From assembly GCF_902497875.1 (NCBI RefSeq), contig NZ_CABVHY010000012.1, forward strand, positions 62,001 to 126,000: DNA of 64,000 nucleotides, given 5' to 3'. The stretch is from Pseudomonas fluorescens (lineage in GTDB: Bacteria > Pseudomonadota > Gammaproteobacteria > Pseudomonadales > Pseudomonadaceae). The translations under genes and the position numbers were made by a program. The notes under the pieces were generated by a model. The model was not told the origin of the DNA, did no database searches, and saw only the letters and a program-made list of their open reading frames with translations. Each line of letters begins with the position of its first letter. Positions within the stretch are counted from its first letter, which is position 1. Of the stretch, positions 11,601-17,422 are shown one piece after another.

Positions 11601-13809
11601 GGGTGATCGGATCAACCTGTGTGTATATCGCTGCATCGTTGCTTTCAAGGTCGGAAATGAATTTTTCGACCTGCTTGTAAGCATCAAATCTGCTGATCGT
11701 ATCGGCCAGCAATGGCGCGGGAAGTTCGTTGTCGACATGCATTCTGCGCAACATGCCTTCATCGGTGCCGCTGACCCTGCGGATTTGCTCCAGTTCAGCA
11801 TCACTGAAACCCTCCACCACGTGACCCAGGCGCCTCATCAAGGTGAGTCCCTCCCAAGTCCGTGGTTGTTCGGTTTCATGACTCCAGGCACCGGCACCAT
11901 TAGTTTTCAGCTTCGGGGTATAGGCATCCACCCGGCTCGGGTGCTGAACTTGATAGGTGCCGGTCACCGGATCGCTCTTTACTGCATAGTTTTTACCCTC
12001 CAGCGGCAGAATGGTTTTACCGCCCTGTTGATAGAGGCCCTGTTCATTTGGCTTTAAACCTGGCAACAAGGTTGCCTTGTGCTCGTAAGGTTTCAGATCG
12101 GGCTTCCACAAACGCGTCTTGCCACTGGGCAGCGTGACCGGCTTCAAGCCCTCGATAAAAGGCGAAACCGTGTAGTGGAATACTGGCGCCAGCGCCACCA
12201 TCGTCGCCAGGTTCTCCAGCACATCGGTAATGTGTGCCCAGCCCGCTTCCTTGTCGCCCTGGCTCAGCTCGCGGACACCCTCAATCGTCTCGAACAACAA
12301 CTGGTCCGCGGTGACCAGCAGCATGGCGGCGCCTACCGGTGGCACCAGGAACGCGGCGATACCGACGAGGGACATGCCGATGTTCAGGTAATTGGAGAGT
12401 CGGCGTTCGCGGGTGATGTCATCCTCGGCGGCGGTGGAAACGGCCAGGACCTGCGCATCCTCGAGCATATGCCGACGCTTCTGGCGGAACATTTCAGTCC
12501 AGATGCCGGCCATGCCGATCCATTGAAAATTCAGCGAGAGCTCGGCATGCAAATCGATATTCTCCAGCGGATCTCTCCGCCAGTGCCGGTCGTCCAGGGG
12601 ACCGACCAGCCTAGAAACAGGGCTCAAGTACTTGAGATAACCGCGCACCTGGTCTTTCCAATAGGTGCCGGACGGCGAATCCAGGACTTTCTGGGTGAAA
12701 CGAAGAAAAAAACGGGCCCGGTCTTTTTCGGAAACGAAGCGGCTGAAAAACCGCTGATAGTCGGTGAGCACATCCCTGCCGCTATCGATTCTGCTGCCCT
12801 GGGGTCGGTCCATCAGTTGATGGGTGAGTTCTTCTTCGAAGTCAGCGAACGAGGCGTATTTTTTTATCGGATGCTCGGGATCGTCCGGAATGTAGGCAAT
12901 GACATAACTGCCATCGAAACGATTGGTGTGCGTTGGAAAGAACAGCGCACATTCGGCGATCTCGTAACCCATCAGCTGGAGCGGGCTATAGCTGATGCGC
13001 CGCTGGCTGTCTTTATCCTTGACGATATCCTGTTCATTGATCAGTTCGACTAACAGTTCGTAATGCTTGAGTTCAATATCGTCTTTAAGCAGGGCTGCAT
13101 AGGCGGCGGACTTCATCGCTGTTTTTTTGCTGTTGATGAATGCCAGACTCAGCGCCTGCTGGTGCGCAGTTTCGCCCTCATAAAGAAAGTTTTTTACATA
13201 TTTATTATACTGACCACCAACATCCAGCTTTCGGCAAATCGTGACAAATTGCTGGATTTTCAGCGTGAGCTGAACAACATCGAAGTGCCCCCGCGCATCG
13301 GGTTCAGTAATAAAGGAAGAGTCTTTGTCAAAGTAGCCCTCCTCGGCCTCGAAGCTTTCGAAGTTATGCAAGGCGGCCTGCAGCAACGAGAAGGTTCTGG
13401 CACGCACGTCGCCGGTGTTGACGCCCACCGGAATGCCGAAAAACTTGAATTCCACCGGGTAATAGAGCCGTAGCCAGATTTTCTCGACGTCCAGGTCGAC
13501 GCCCGCTTCGGCCAAGGCTGCCGTTAATAAGGGTTTGGCATAGGCGGTGATGTTTTGCACCGCCTCGATGGTCTTGTCCCACTTATTTTGCGCATGACCA
13601 TCAGCCTCTATTAACCTCTTCAACACGCGCTGCTGATCTGTCGAGCTATTTTCATACCACTGTGACAGGGTGGGCTTAGTGGCTTTGAGTACCTTACGTC
13701 GTAGCGGCGAGGCCTGAATGAGGTACTCGGGAATAGTATTTTTTATAAAGTCGAAGTGAATGCCCTTTTCGTTACTTTCGGGCGAATTTACTTTGATAGG
13801 CTCAGACAT
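8620..13809 (-). CDS. Large toxin-like protein with LRR and NEL-type E3 ubiquitin ligase domain
   Basis: Predicted effector of 1,729 residues. From the N-terminus: a long region resembling the dermonecrotic-toxin-like (DUF6543) proteins of Pseudomonas; a hydrophobic hairpin around residues 475-505 (GIAAFLVPPVGAAMLLVTAD); leucine-rich repeats at about 1200-1335 (LKLEDNRLTDFP, LQILDLSRNLIEL, LQKLSLNHNPVSRLP, LVDLRDNRLTTVP); then a C-terminal NEL domain. The NEL active site is visible as DETCSDRAA, with Cys1512 and the CxD signature of the IpaH/SspH/SlrP ligases, which move host ubiquitin onto targets. A TTG codon three codons upstream could also start translation; the ATG at 13809 is preferred. 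No signal peptide, chaperone or secretion gene is next to it. Likely acts inside eukaryotic cells; host and secretion route are unknown. Confidence 0.85.
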   Translation of the reverse strand: MSEPIKVNSPESNEKGIHFDFIKNTIPEYLIQASPLRRKVLKATKPTLSQWYENSSTDQQRVLKRLIEADGHAQNKWDKTIEAVQNITAYAKPLLTAALAEAGVDLDVEKIWLRLYYPVEFKFFGIPVGVNTGDVRARTFSLLQAALHNFESFEAEEGYFDKDSSFITEPDARGHFDVVQLTLKIQQFVTICRKLDVGGQYNKYVKNFLYEGETAHQQALSLAFINSKKTAMKSAAYAALLKDDIELKHYELLVELINEQDIVKDKDSQRRISYSPLQLMGYEIAECALFFPTHTNRFDGSYVIAYIPDDPEHPIKKYASFADFEEELTHQLMDRPQGSRIDSGRDVLTDYQRFFSRFVSEKDRARFFLRFTQKVLDSPSGTYWKDQVRGYLKYLSPVSRLVGPLDDRHWRRDPLENIDLHAELSLNFQWIGMAGIWTEMFRQKRRHMLEDAQVLAVSTAAEDDITRERRLSNYLNIGMSLVGIAAFLVPPVGAAMLLVTADQLLFETIEGVRELSQGDKEAGWAHITDVLENLATMVALAPVFHYTVSPFIEGLKPVTLPSGKTRLWKPDLKPYEHKATLLPGLKPNEQGLYQQGGKTILPLEGKNYAVKSDPVTGTYQVQHPSRVDAYTPKLKTNGAGAWSHETEQPRTWEGLTLMRRLGHVVEGFSDAELEQIRRVSGTDEGMLRRMHVDNELPAPLLADTISRFDAYKQVEKFISDLESNDAAIYTQVDPITQLHVMTGYSRWPDAVSIRVIDAQANTVWEYSQPNTAQSDPRVVQVHNAQIQGGKLLGTVMESLTDSETNTLLDWKPGTPRQPLEKRVTALRENIAKTAETHKAQLFNDHYASKTASNDPRVNLIKGRFSNVPTRVIENLLEEASSTDRQHMSKWDFADKKQTKPIPLRLAEALRWVQREVRLSRAYEGLYLDALMSADTENLVLNTLEKLPGWSNGLRIEVRDGSFNGKVRASVGHADAASRKVLVRNKDGLYEPRDQQDGHLHGADDLYAALQHALPDAHRNALGLPHVSQGPELKTLIGTHAVSRPALRSLLNMQPIKPFFKAPSRVSGGRPGYPLSGRGQGASRFSAKDQNRALQLYPDLTAEQVDAFLGALEPRREFYLSTLEAELVTLESELETWKSIPSERLLEDGSTVPVDEYDKKAVAALIRNCWQRRGGPEIGARGNEVGYRLRLNSRPVGELPRLSASFNHVRFLEMRGMELEAPNDFLGAFKKLSHLKLEDNRLTDFPMKIGEMTELQILDLSRNLIELTPQAAQSLAGMRRLQKLSLNHNPVSRLPDFSQMINLREVRLQGTGIDQWPIGLRDQAALKLVDLRDNRLTTVPEVIVTPPSEHVSATNKVMRITELNGNPLSAEGMQNYADVLVRVFLDQPMTEGPIPDAPQGPGVARGEARLAPSAQRMERWLKDLPADERGARIEQWQLLDSEALGREALGGETGQRVSVSEAFFRLLEKMSSTAEYKKAYSDLKARVWTVLDAAARSEELRARLFELAGDETCSDRAALVFSELEVQVLIDNAETLASNHSSGVELIRLAKGLFRLDEVEKLALQDIKTRIASIIQSGLSVRQKGSQLLMMDQIEVRLSYRVGLREKLELPGQPKQADYTGTNYVSQGQLDAAEAHVKSLENSPAEFESIIQRGFWGEYLRAKYPAKFEAAYEVIYTEQEQLDAIADTVSTAEYERRSNELLAKYNTLTQSGIRLLTPQEILDLEGAGGA

Positions 13810-14064
13810 GTCGCACAATCCGTATGCAGTTCATTGAACAACCAATCTACTGATTACGATCAAAAACAAAAAATCAAAATATGCCTGCTAATGGCCCGAT
13901 AACGTTTATAACGATTCAATTAATCGCAACGAAAAACAACTATGTACCACCCAATTAACACATCGAAGCAGCCACCTTCGCCCGTGCTTGCAGCAGGGCA
14001 ACGACAAAGACGCCAGGATGCGCCACACTTCCTGACTATCACTGCCCCAACAAGGTTACCGCCC
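13810..14064. other. Divergent, AT-rich intergenic region
   Basis: About 255 bases between the toxin and the histidine kinase. The toxin-proximal half (13825-13935) is clearly more AT-rich than the rest of the window (runs such as AAAAACAAAAAATCAAAATAT), which would suit a promoter for the toxin and possible silencing by a MvaT-type nucleoid protein. No operator was identified. Confidence 0.5.
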
Positions 14065-15216
14065 ATGCGCCTCTCCGAATTCATCGTGCAACACGTGGAT
14101 CGCATCGTCGATGAGTGGGAGCAATTCGCCAAAGCCATCGCCCCTGACGTCGACTCAATGAGCCGGGCTGTGCTGCGTGACCATGCCAAGTCGATCCTGC
14201 TGGCCGCGTCACGGGACATGAAGACCGCACAGAGCACCAGCGAACAGGCGGCGAAAGCCAAGGGTCAAGGGCCGGAGAAAACCCCGAGCCTGGATCAAGC
14301 CGCGGCCAGCCACGGCGAGCTCAGGCACACCGCCGGGTTTGATCTGGTGCAGATGACCTCCGAATTTCGCCATCTGCGCGCCTGTGTGATCCGCTTGTGG
14401 GTCAACAGCCTGGAGTCGCCCGAGCTGGCCTACTTCCAGGACATGATTCGCTTCAATGAGGCCATCGACGAAGCCCTGGCCGAGTCCACCGCGGCTTATG
14501 CCGAGCAGGTCAATCGTTCGCGGGACATCTTTCTGGCCATCCTTGGCCATGACCTTCGTGCGCCCCTGCAGGCGGTGAGCATGTCTACCGAAATGCTGCT
14601 GCGCAAAGCCAAACTGGATACTGATGTACTGCCCTACGTGTCACTCATCAAGAATGGTGCCCGCCATATGGCGGTGATGGTCAACGATTTGCTGGAGTTC
14701 GTGCGCGGCCGTCTGGGCAACAGCCTGCCCATCGAGTCGGCTCCCATGGACCTGGCCAGTGCCGCCCAGGCCGCCATCGATGAAGCCTGCGCCGGACAGC
14801 CAGACTGCATTGCAACCTTGAATGCCCAGGGAGACACCCAAGGCGAATGGGACCGTGGGCGGATTGATCAGTTACTGCAAAACCTGATTGGCAACGCGTT
14901 ACAGCATGGCGCCAATCGACACCCGGTGACCTTGAGTATCACGGGTAGCGAAGAGCAGGTGATCCTGACCATACACAACTATGGCGAGCCGATTCCCGAG
15001 GACGCCCTGGGTACAATCTTCGACCCGCTGGTACGTAGCGCCGGCGAAGAAGTCGCCGGCCGTTCCACCAGCCTTGGTCTGGGCCTTTTTATCGTCAGGG
15101 AAGTGGTCATCGCCCATCAGGGCACGATCAAGGTCAGTTCGAGCGAGGCAGACGGCACGACCTTTACCGTGGTGCTTCCCAAGCGTTCGGGGCCTGTGCA
15201 ATCGGTATTGGGATAG
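14065..15216 (+). CDS. Soluble sensor histidine kinase with RsbRD-like N-terminal domain
   Basis: 383-residue histidine kinase without membrane segments. The N-terminal half (MRLSEFIVQHVDRIVDEWEQFA onward) resembles the RsbRD N-terminal domain seen in Pseudomonas kinases; the phosphoacceptor is His162 in GHDLRAPLQ; the ATPase part shows the N box NLIGNALQHG, a G1-like region and SLGLGLFIVREVV. ATG at 14065 was chosen over an upstream in-frame ATG at 13942 because the family starts here and AAGG lies 10 bases before it. No response regulator gene is adjacent, so its partner is unknown. It is divergent from the NEL toxin; regulation of that gene is possible but not shown. Confidence 0.85.
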   Translation: MRLSEFIVQHVDRIVDEWEQFAKAIAPDVDSMSRAVLRDHAKSILLAASRDMKTAQSTSEQAAKAKGQGPEKTPSLDQAAASHGELRHTAGFDLVQMTSEFRHLRACVIRLWVNSLESPELAYFQDMIRFNEAIDEALAESTAAYAEQVNRSRDIFLAILGHDLRAPLQAVSMSTEMLLRKAKLDTDVLPYVSLIKNGARHMAVMVNDLLEFVRGRLGNSLPIESAPMDLASAAQAAIDEACAGQPDCIATLNAQGDTQGEWDRGRIDQLLQNLIGNALQHGANRHPVTLSITGSEEQVILTIHNYGEPIPEDALGTIFDPLVRSAGEEVAGRSTSLGLGLFIVREVVIAHQGTIKVSSSEADGTTFTVVLPKRSGPVQSVLG

Positions 15217-15288
15217 TGACAAGAATCCGCGTCTGAGAGGATGTCGTTGCGAGCAATCGAGCAAGAATTTTCCGACAAGGTTTGAGGG

Positions 15289-15315
15289 TTGCTTTGGTTG
15301 AAGGGCGCGGATAAT
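15289..15315 (+). promoter_or_regulatory. Possible promoter of the C4/DUF6124 unit 1
   Basis: TTGCTT, a 15-base spacer and GATAAT precede the first leader hairpin, which starts 7 bases after the -10-like box. The same boxes are kept in unit 2. The spacer is shorter than ideal, so this is only a candidate. Confidence 0.35.
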
Positions 15316-15322
15316 CTTCGCG

Positions 15323-15411
15323 GGTCGCTGCAAAATCAGTGACCGGTTTTGACAGACCGAACAGCATCAAGGCATGCAAGTGCCGCTAAGCGAACAGTTG
15401 GCACTTTTTTT
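15323..15411 (+). ncRNA. Leader RNA 1: two hairpins plus terminator, exposing an anti-C4 loop
   Basis: Three structures in a row. Hairpin 1: GGTCGCTG (15323) with CAGTGACC (15337). Hairpin 2: CGGT - TTTGACAG - ACCG (15344-15359), whose 8-base loop contains TTGACAG, the complement of the C4 segment CTGTCAA. Hairpin 3: AAGTGCC with GGCACTT (15378-15406) followed by seven T, a rho-independent terminator. Unit 2 keeps all three, and its loop reads TTTAGCAG, matching its own C4 RNA. The piece may be a short free RNA or a transcription-attenuating leader. Confidence 0.6.
15378..15411 (+). terminator. Intrinsic terminator in leader 1
   Basis: Seven-base stem AAGTGCC/GGCACTT followed directly by TTTTTTT. 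The 3' arm GGCAC could instead pair with GTGCC at 15412-15416, so an alternative fold around the T run exists. Confidence 0.65.
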
Positions 15412-15420
15412 GTGCCCGCC

Positions 15421-15511
15421 GTTCCGTATTATGGCGGCTGTGCGTGGGGCACATTCGTGTGCGCCGGGTTCCTTGATCCTCGGTCTGTCAACCCGCGTAC
15501 AGCTGCCACCC
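15421..15511 (+). ncRNA. C4 antisense RNA, copy 1
   Basis: Matches the conserved body of the phage P1/P7 C4 antisense RNA family as I know it: ATTATGGCGGCTGTGCGTGG, a UUCG-capped hairpin GCACA-TTCG-TGTGC (15449-15462), CTTGATCCTCGGTCTG, and CGCGTACAG. The two recognition segments are a' CTGTCAA (15485-15491) and b' AGCTGCCAC (15501-15509). Both find perfect complements immediately downstream (a2, b2) ahead of the DUF6124-like gene. In P1 the c4 RNA is cut out of a transcript it shares with its target and blocks translation by pairing; the same arrangement is seen here. Confidence 0.85.
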
Positions 15512-15519
15512 ATTCTTGT

Positions 15520-15541
15520 TTGACAGCAGGTAGTGGCAGCT
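15520..15541 (+). promoter_or_regulatory. C4 target segments a2/b2, unit 1
   Basis: TTGACAG (15520-15526) is the exact complement of C4 segment a', and GTGGCAGCT (15533-15541) of b'. The order a'-b'-a2-b2 would also allow an interleaved (pseudoknot-like) fold in cis. b2 ends 11 bases before the AGGAG ribosome binding site at 15553, so pairing in trans would be expected to hinder ribosome access. Confidence 0.8.
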
Positions 15542-15564
15542 CCATTTGATCAAGGAGCTTCACT

Positions 15565-15933
15565 ATGAAAAAGATCACCCCCGATCCCCCAGAAACCCCT
15601 AGCGTTGCCTTCGATTCCAAAAAACTCCACGAGGCCGCTGAACGAGCCCTCGATCATCACTTCAAGCCGTCACTCGACAGCCTCCGCAGTTCCGATACCC
15701 CCACCACGAATCTCTTCACCGTTGCCACCCACATCGACACCGAAAGCCTGCTGGCCAACGCTTCCGAGACGCTGGCGTCGATCAATGCCATCGCTGGCGA
15801 CCTGGCCTTTGACCTCGAAGGTTCGCGGCGCAGCGTGGCGCTGGGGATTTATCAAATGATTGAGTTGTGCAAGTTGCTGGTGGATCAGGCGCTGGAGCAG
15901 GTGGATCGGCGGGGGTGTTCGGGCAAGGGGTAG
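15565..15933 (+). CDS. DUF6124-like small protein, copy 1 (C4-controlled)
   Basis: 122-residue protein of a family common in Pseudomonas (DUF6124/DUF3077-like); no catalytic motif or membrane segment is visible. The body is helical and acidic, with TVATHIDTESLLANASETLA and SVALGIYQMIELCKLLVDQAL. ATG start with AGGAG seven bases ahead. It is preceded by a C4 antisense RNA and its target, the position that icd/ant holds in phage P1. Copy 2 is almost identical after residue 15. The function is unknown. Confidence 0.85.
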   Translation: MKKITPDPPETPSVAFDSKKLHEAAERALDHHFKPSLDSLRSSDTPTTNLFTVATHIDTESLLANASETLASINAIAGDLAFDLEGSRRSVALGIYQMIELCKLLVDQALEQVDRRGCSGKG

Positions 15934-15972
15934 AGCGTGGTTTGTCGGGTAAACATTCGTTGAATTGAAGAC

Positions 15973-16066
15973 CATCGCGAGCAAGCTCGCTCCCACAGTG
16001 GATTTGCATTGGTTCACGATTGTGTGTTCGACACAAAACCTGTGGGAGCGAGCTTGCTCGCGATAG
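15973..16066. repeat. REP pair, 'TGGGAGCGAGCTTGCTCGC' family
   Basis: Inverted arms ATCGCGAGCAAGCTCGCTCC and GGAGCGAGCTTGCTCGCGAT around a ~55-base centre. Third REP family of the window; also at 16991, 19977, 21203, 45733 and a single arm at 50730. This copy belongs to duplication unit 1. Confidence 0.85.
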
Positions 16067-16094
16067 CGGCCTCAAGGTCAACAATTGTCTTGGT

Positions 16095-16203
16095 TCACTC
16101 CACCAACAACCGCCCCAACCGCTGCTTGAGCATTCGGTTCTCGGCTCGCAGTTGCTGGACCTCCTCGAGCAGGTCCAGGGCCAGGGCGACCCCTTCCCAT
16201 TCC
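16095..16203 (-). pseudogene. cbpM 3' fragment left by the duplication
   Basis: Near-identical to the last 36 codons of cbpM (17115-17223), including the stop. It ends abruptly at 16203 without the rest of the gene and has no start. It marks one edge of the tandem duplication and has probably no function of its own. Confidence 0.88.
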
Positions 16204-16336
16204 CCAATGCATGAGCGAGACTCGCCAGCTATGAGGCCCGCGCTGCCAGTAACCATCAAGAGCGGGCACTTCGCTCAAGAATTTTCCGACGTGGTTTGAG
16301 GGTTGCTTTGGTCGAGGTGCGCGGATAATCTTCGCG

Positions 16337-16422
16337 GGTCGCTGCAAAATCAGCGACCGGGTTTAGCAGCCCAATCAAATCAAGGCATGCACGTGCCGCT
16401 ATTAGATCAGTCGGCATTTTTT
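16337..16422 (+). ncRNA. Leader RNA 2: two hairpins plus terminator, exposing an anti-C4 loop
   Basis: Hairpin 1 is GGTCGCTG (16337) with CAGCGACC (16351), now fully Watson-Crick where unit 1 has a G-T pair. Hairpin 2 is GGG - TTTAGCAG - CCC (16359-16372); the loop is complementary to CTGCTAA in C4 copy 2. Hairpin 3 is GTGCCG with CGGCAT (16393-16417), followed by a T run. The exposed loop has changed together with the C4 segment, which argues that this contact is selected. Confidence 0.6.
16393..16422 (+). terminator. Intrinsic terminator in leader 2
   Basis: GTGCCG/CGGCAT stem followed by TTTTTT, equivalent to the terminator of unit 1 but with a changed loop. Confidence 0.6.
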
Positions 16423-16431
16423 GTGTCCGCT

Positions 16432-16522
16432 GTTCCGTATTATGGCGGCTGTGCGTGGGGCACCTTCGGGTGCGCCGGTTTCCTTGATTCCCGGTCTGCT
16501 AACCCGCGTACAGTCGCCACCC
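16432..16522 (+). ncRNA. C4 antisense RNA, copy 2
   Basis: Same conserved body as copy 1 (ATTATGGCGGCTGTGCGTGG, CTTGATTCCCGGTCTG, CGCGTACAG). The UUCG hairpin is GCACC-TTCG-GGTGC (16460-16473), a compensatory A-U to C-G change against copy 1. The recognition segments are a' CTGCTAA (16496-16502) and b' AGTCGCCA (16512-16519), both altered relative to copy 1 and both perfectly matched to the altered a2 and b2 of this unit. Confidence 0.85.
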
Positions 16523-16529
16523 TTTTCGT

Positions 16530-16551
16530 TTAGCAGCGATGTCTGGCGACT
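16530..16551 (+). promoter_or_regulatory. C4 target segments a2/b2, unit 2
   Basis: TTAGCAG (16530-16536) complements a' CTGCTAA, and TGGCGACT (16544-16551) complements b' AGTCGCCA. Against copy 1 C4 they would be mismatched at two positions each, so the two units should not cross-regulate strongly. AGGAG follows at 16562. Confidence 0.8.
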
Positions 16552-16573
16552 CCATTAATCAAGGAGCGTCACT

Positions 16574-16954
16574 GTGAAAAAGATAACCCCCGATCCCCCT
16601 GAAATCCCTAGCGTTGCCCCCTGCGATGCCTTCGATCCCAAAAAACTCCACGAGGCTGCCGAACGAGCCCTCGATCATCACTTCAAGCCGTCACTCGACA
16701 GCCTCCGCAGTTCCGATACCCCCACCACAAATCTCTTCACCGTTGCCACCCACATCGACACCGAAAGCCTGCTGGCCAACGCTTCCGAGACGCTGGCGTC
16801 GATCAATGCCATCGCTGGCGACCTGGCCTTTGACCTCGAAGGTTCGCGGCGCAGCGTGGCGCTGGGGATTTATCAAATGATTGAGTTGTGCAAGTTGCTG
16901 GTGGATCAGGCGCTGGAGCAGATGGATCGGCGGGGGTGTTCCGGCAAGGGGTAA
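16574..16954 (+). CDS. DUF6124-like small protein, copy 2 (C4-controlled)
   Basis: 126-residue paralogue of the protein at 15565. It starts with GTG instead of ATG and has four extra residues near the N-terminus (VAPCDAFDPKK against VAFDSKK); the remainder differs from copy 1 at very few positions. It has the same C4 antisense/target arrangement upstream. Function unknown. Confidence 0.85.
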   Translation: MKKITPDPPEIPSVAPCDAFDPKKLHEAAERALDHHFKPSLDSLRSSDTPTTNLFTVATHIDTESLLANASETLASINAIAGDLAFDLEGSRRSVALGIYQMIELCKLLVDQALEQMDRRGCSGKG

Positions 16955-16990
16955 AGCGTGGTTTGTCGGGTAAACATTCGTTGAATTGAA

Positions 16991-17085
16991 GACCATCGCG
17001 AGCAGGCTCGCTCCCACAGCGGATTTATGTCAGGCCACCTTATGTGATCGACACATAACCTGTGGGAGCGAGCCTGCTCGCGATA
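16991..17085. repeat. REP pair of duplication unit 2
   Basis: Arms ATCGCGAGCAGGCTCGCTCC and GGAGCGAGCCTGCTCGCGAT. Against the unit 1 pair both arms carry a matching A-to-G / T-to-C change (AAGCTCGC to AGGCTCGC and its partner), so the stem is conserved. Confidence 0.85.
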
Positions 17086-17114
17086 GCGGCCTCGAGATCA
17101 ACAATGATCCCGGC

Positions 17115-17420
17115 TCACTCCACCACCAACCGCCCCAACCGCTGCTTGAGCATTCGGTTCTCGGCTCGCAGTTGCTGGACCTCTTCGAGCAGGTCCAGGG
17201 CCAGGGCGACCCCTTCCCATTCCAGCTCAAGATCGCGTCGCAGCTTGGCCGCGCGTTTGGCCAGGACCAGTTCGTAGTCGGTAAACAACCAATCCTTGGG
17301 CACCTTGCCCTGAGGTTCGAGGATGCCGTGTTCGACGATTTCGATCACGTAGGCAGCCGACAAATCGGTCACCTCACAGAATTCTTCCATGCCCAGTTGA
17401 ACGATCAGGGGACTGCTCAT
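17115..17420 (-). CDS. cbpM: Chaperone modulator CbpM
   Basis: 101-residue MerR-like modulator that binds the J domain of CbpA and inhibits its co-chaperone and DNA-binding activity. The N-terminal part (GMEEFCEVTDLSAAYVIEIVEHGIL) resembles the winged-helix start, and the C-terminus is a leucine-rich helix (LEEVQQLRAENRMLKQRLGRL). It follows cbpA with a 2-base gap, the standard cbpA-cbpM operon. Its last 36 codons are duplicated at 16095. Confidence 0.9.
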   Translation of the reverse strand: MSSPLIVQLGMEEFCEVTDLSAAYVIEIVEHGILEPQGKVPKDWLFTDYELVLAKRAAKLRRDLELEWEGVALALDLLEEVQQLRAENRMLKQRLGRLVVE

Positions 17421-17422
17421 GA

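Larger units (their letters stand above)
15262..16203. repeat. Tandem duplication, unit 1
   Basis: First copy of a ~0.95 kb unit holding leader, C4 RNA, DUF6124-like gene, a REP pair and the last 36 codons of cbpM. The second copy is 16276-17223. Homology begins at CAAGAATTTTCCGAC in both and stops at CCCTTCCCATTCC, where unit 1 breaks off inside the cbpM remnant. Confidence 0.9.
16276..17223. repeat. Tandem duplication, unit 2
   Basis: Second copy of the unit described at 15262. Here the cbpM end continues into the full gene, so unit 2 abuts the original cbpM locus and unit 1 is more likely the added copy. The coding parts are almost identical, while leader and C4 recognition segments have changed. 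Confidence 0.88.

Noticed and set aside
13810..13818. TTG start three codons before the ATG for the NEL toxin
   Set aside because: No better ribosome binding site for TTG; the ATG at 13809 is simpler. It cannot be excluded.
15349..15354. TTGACA as a perfect -35 box
   Set aside because: No -10 box follows at the right distance, and unit 2 has TTAGCA at the same place; it is explained as the C4-complementary loop.
15421..17223. Prophage or satellite remnant around the C4 RNAs
   Set aside because: No integrase, capsid, attachment repeat or other phage gene was found on either side; only the RNA type points to phage.
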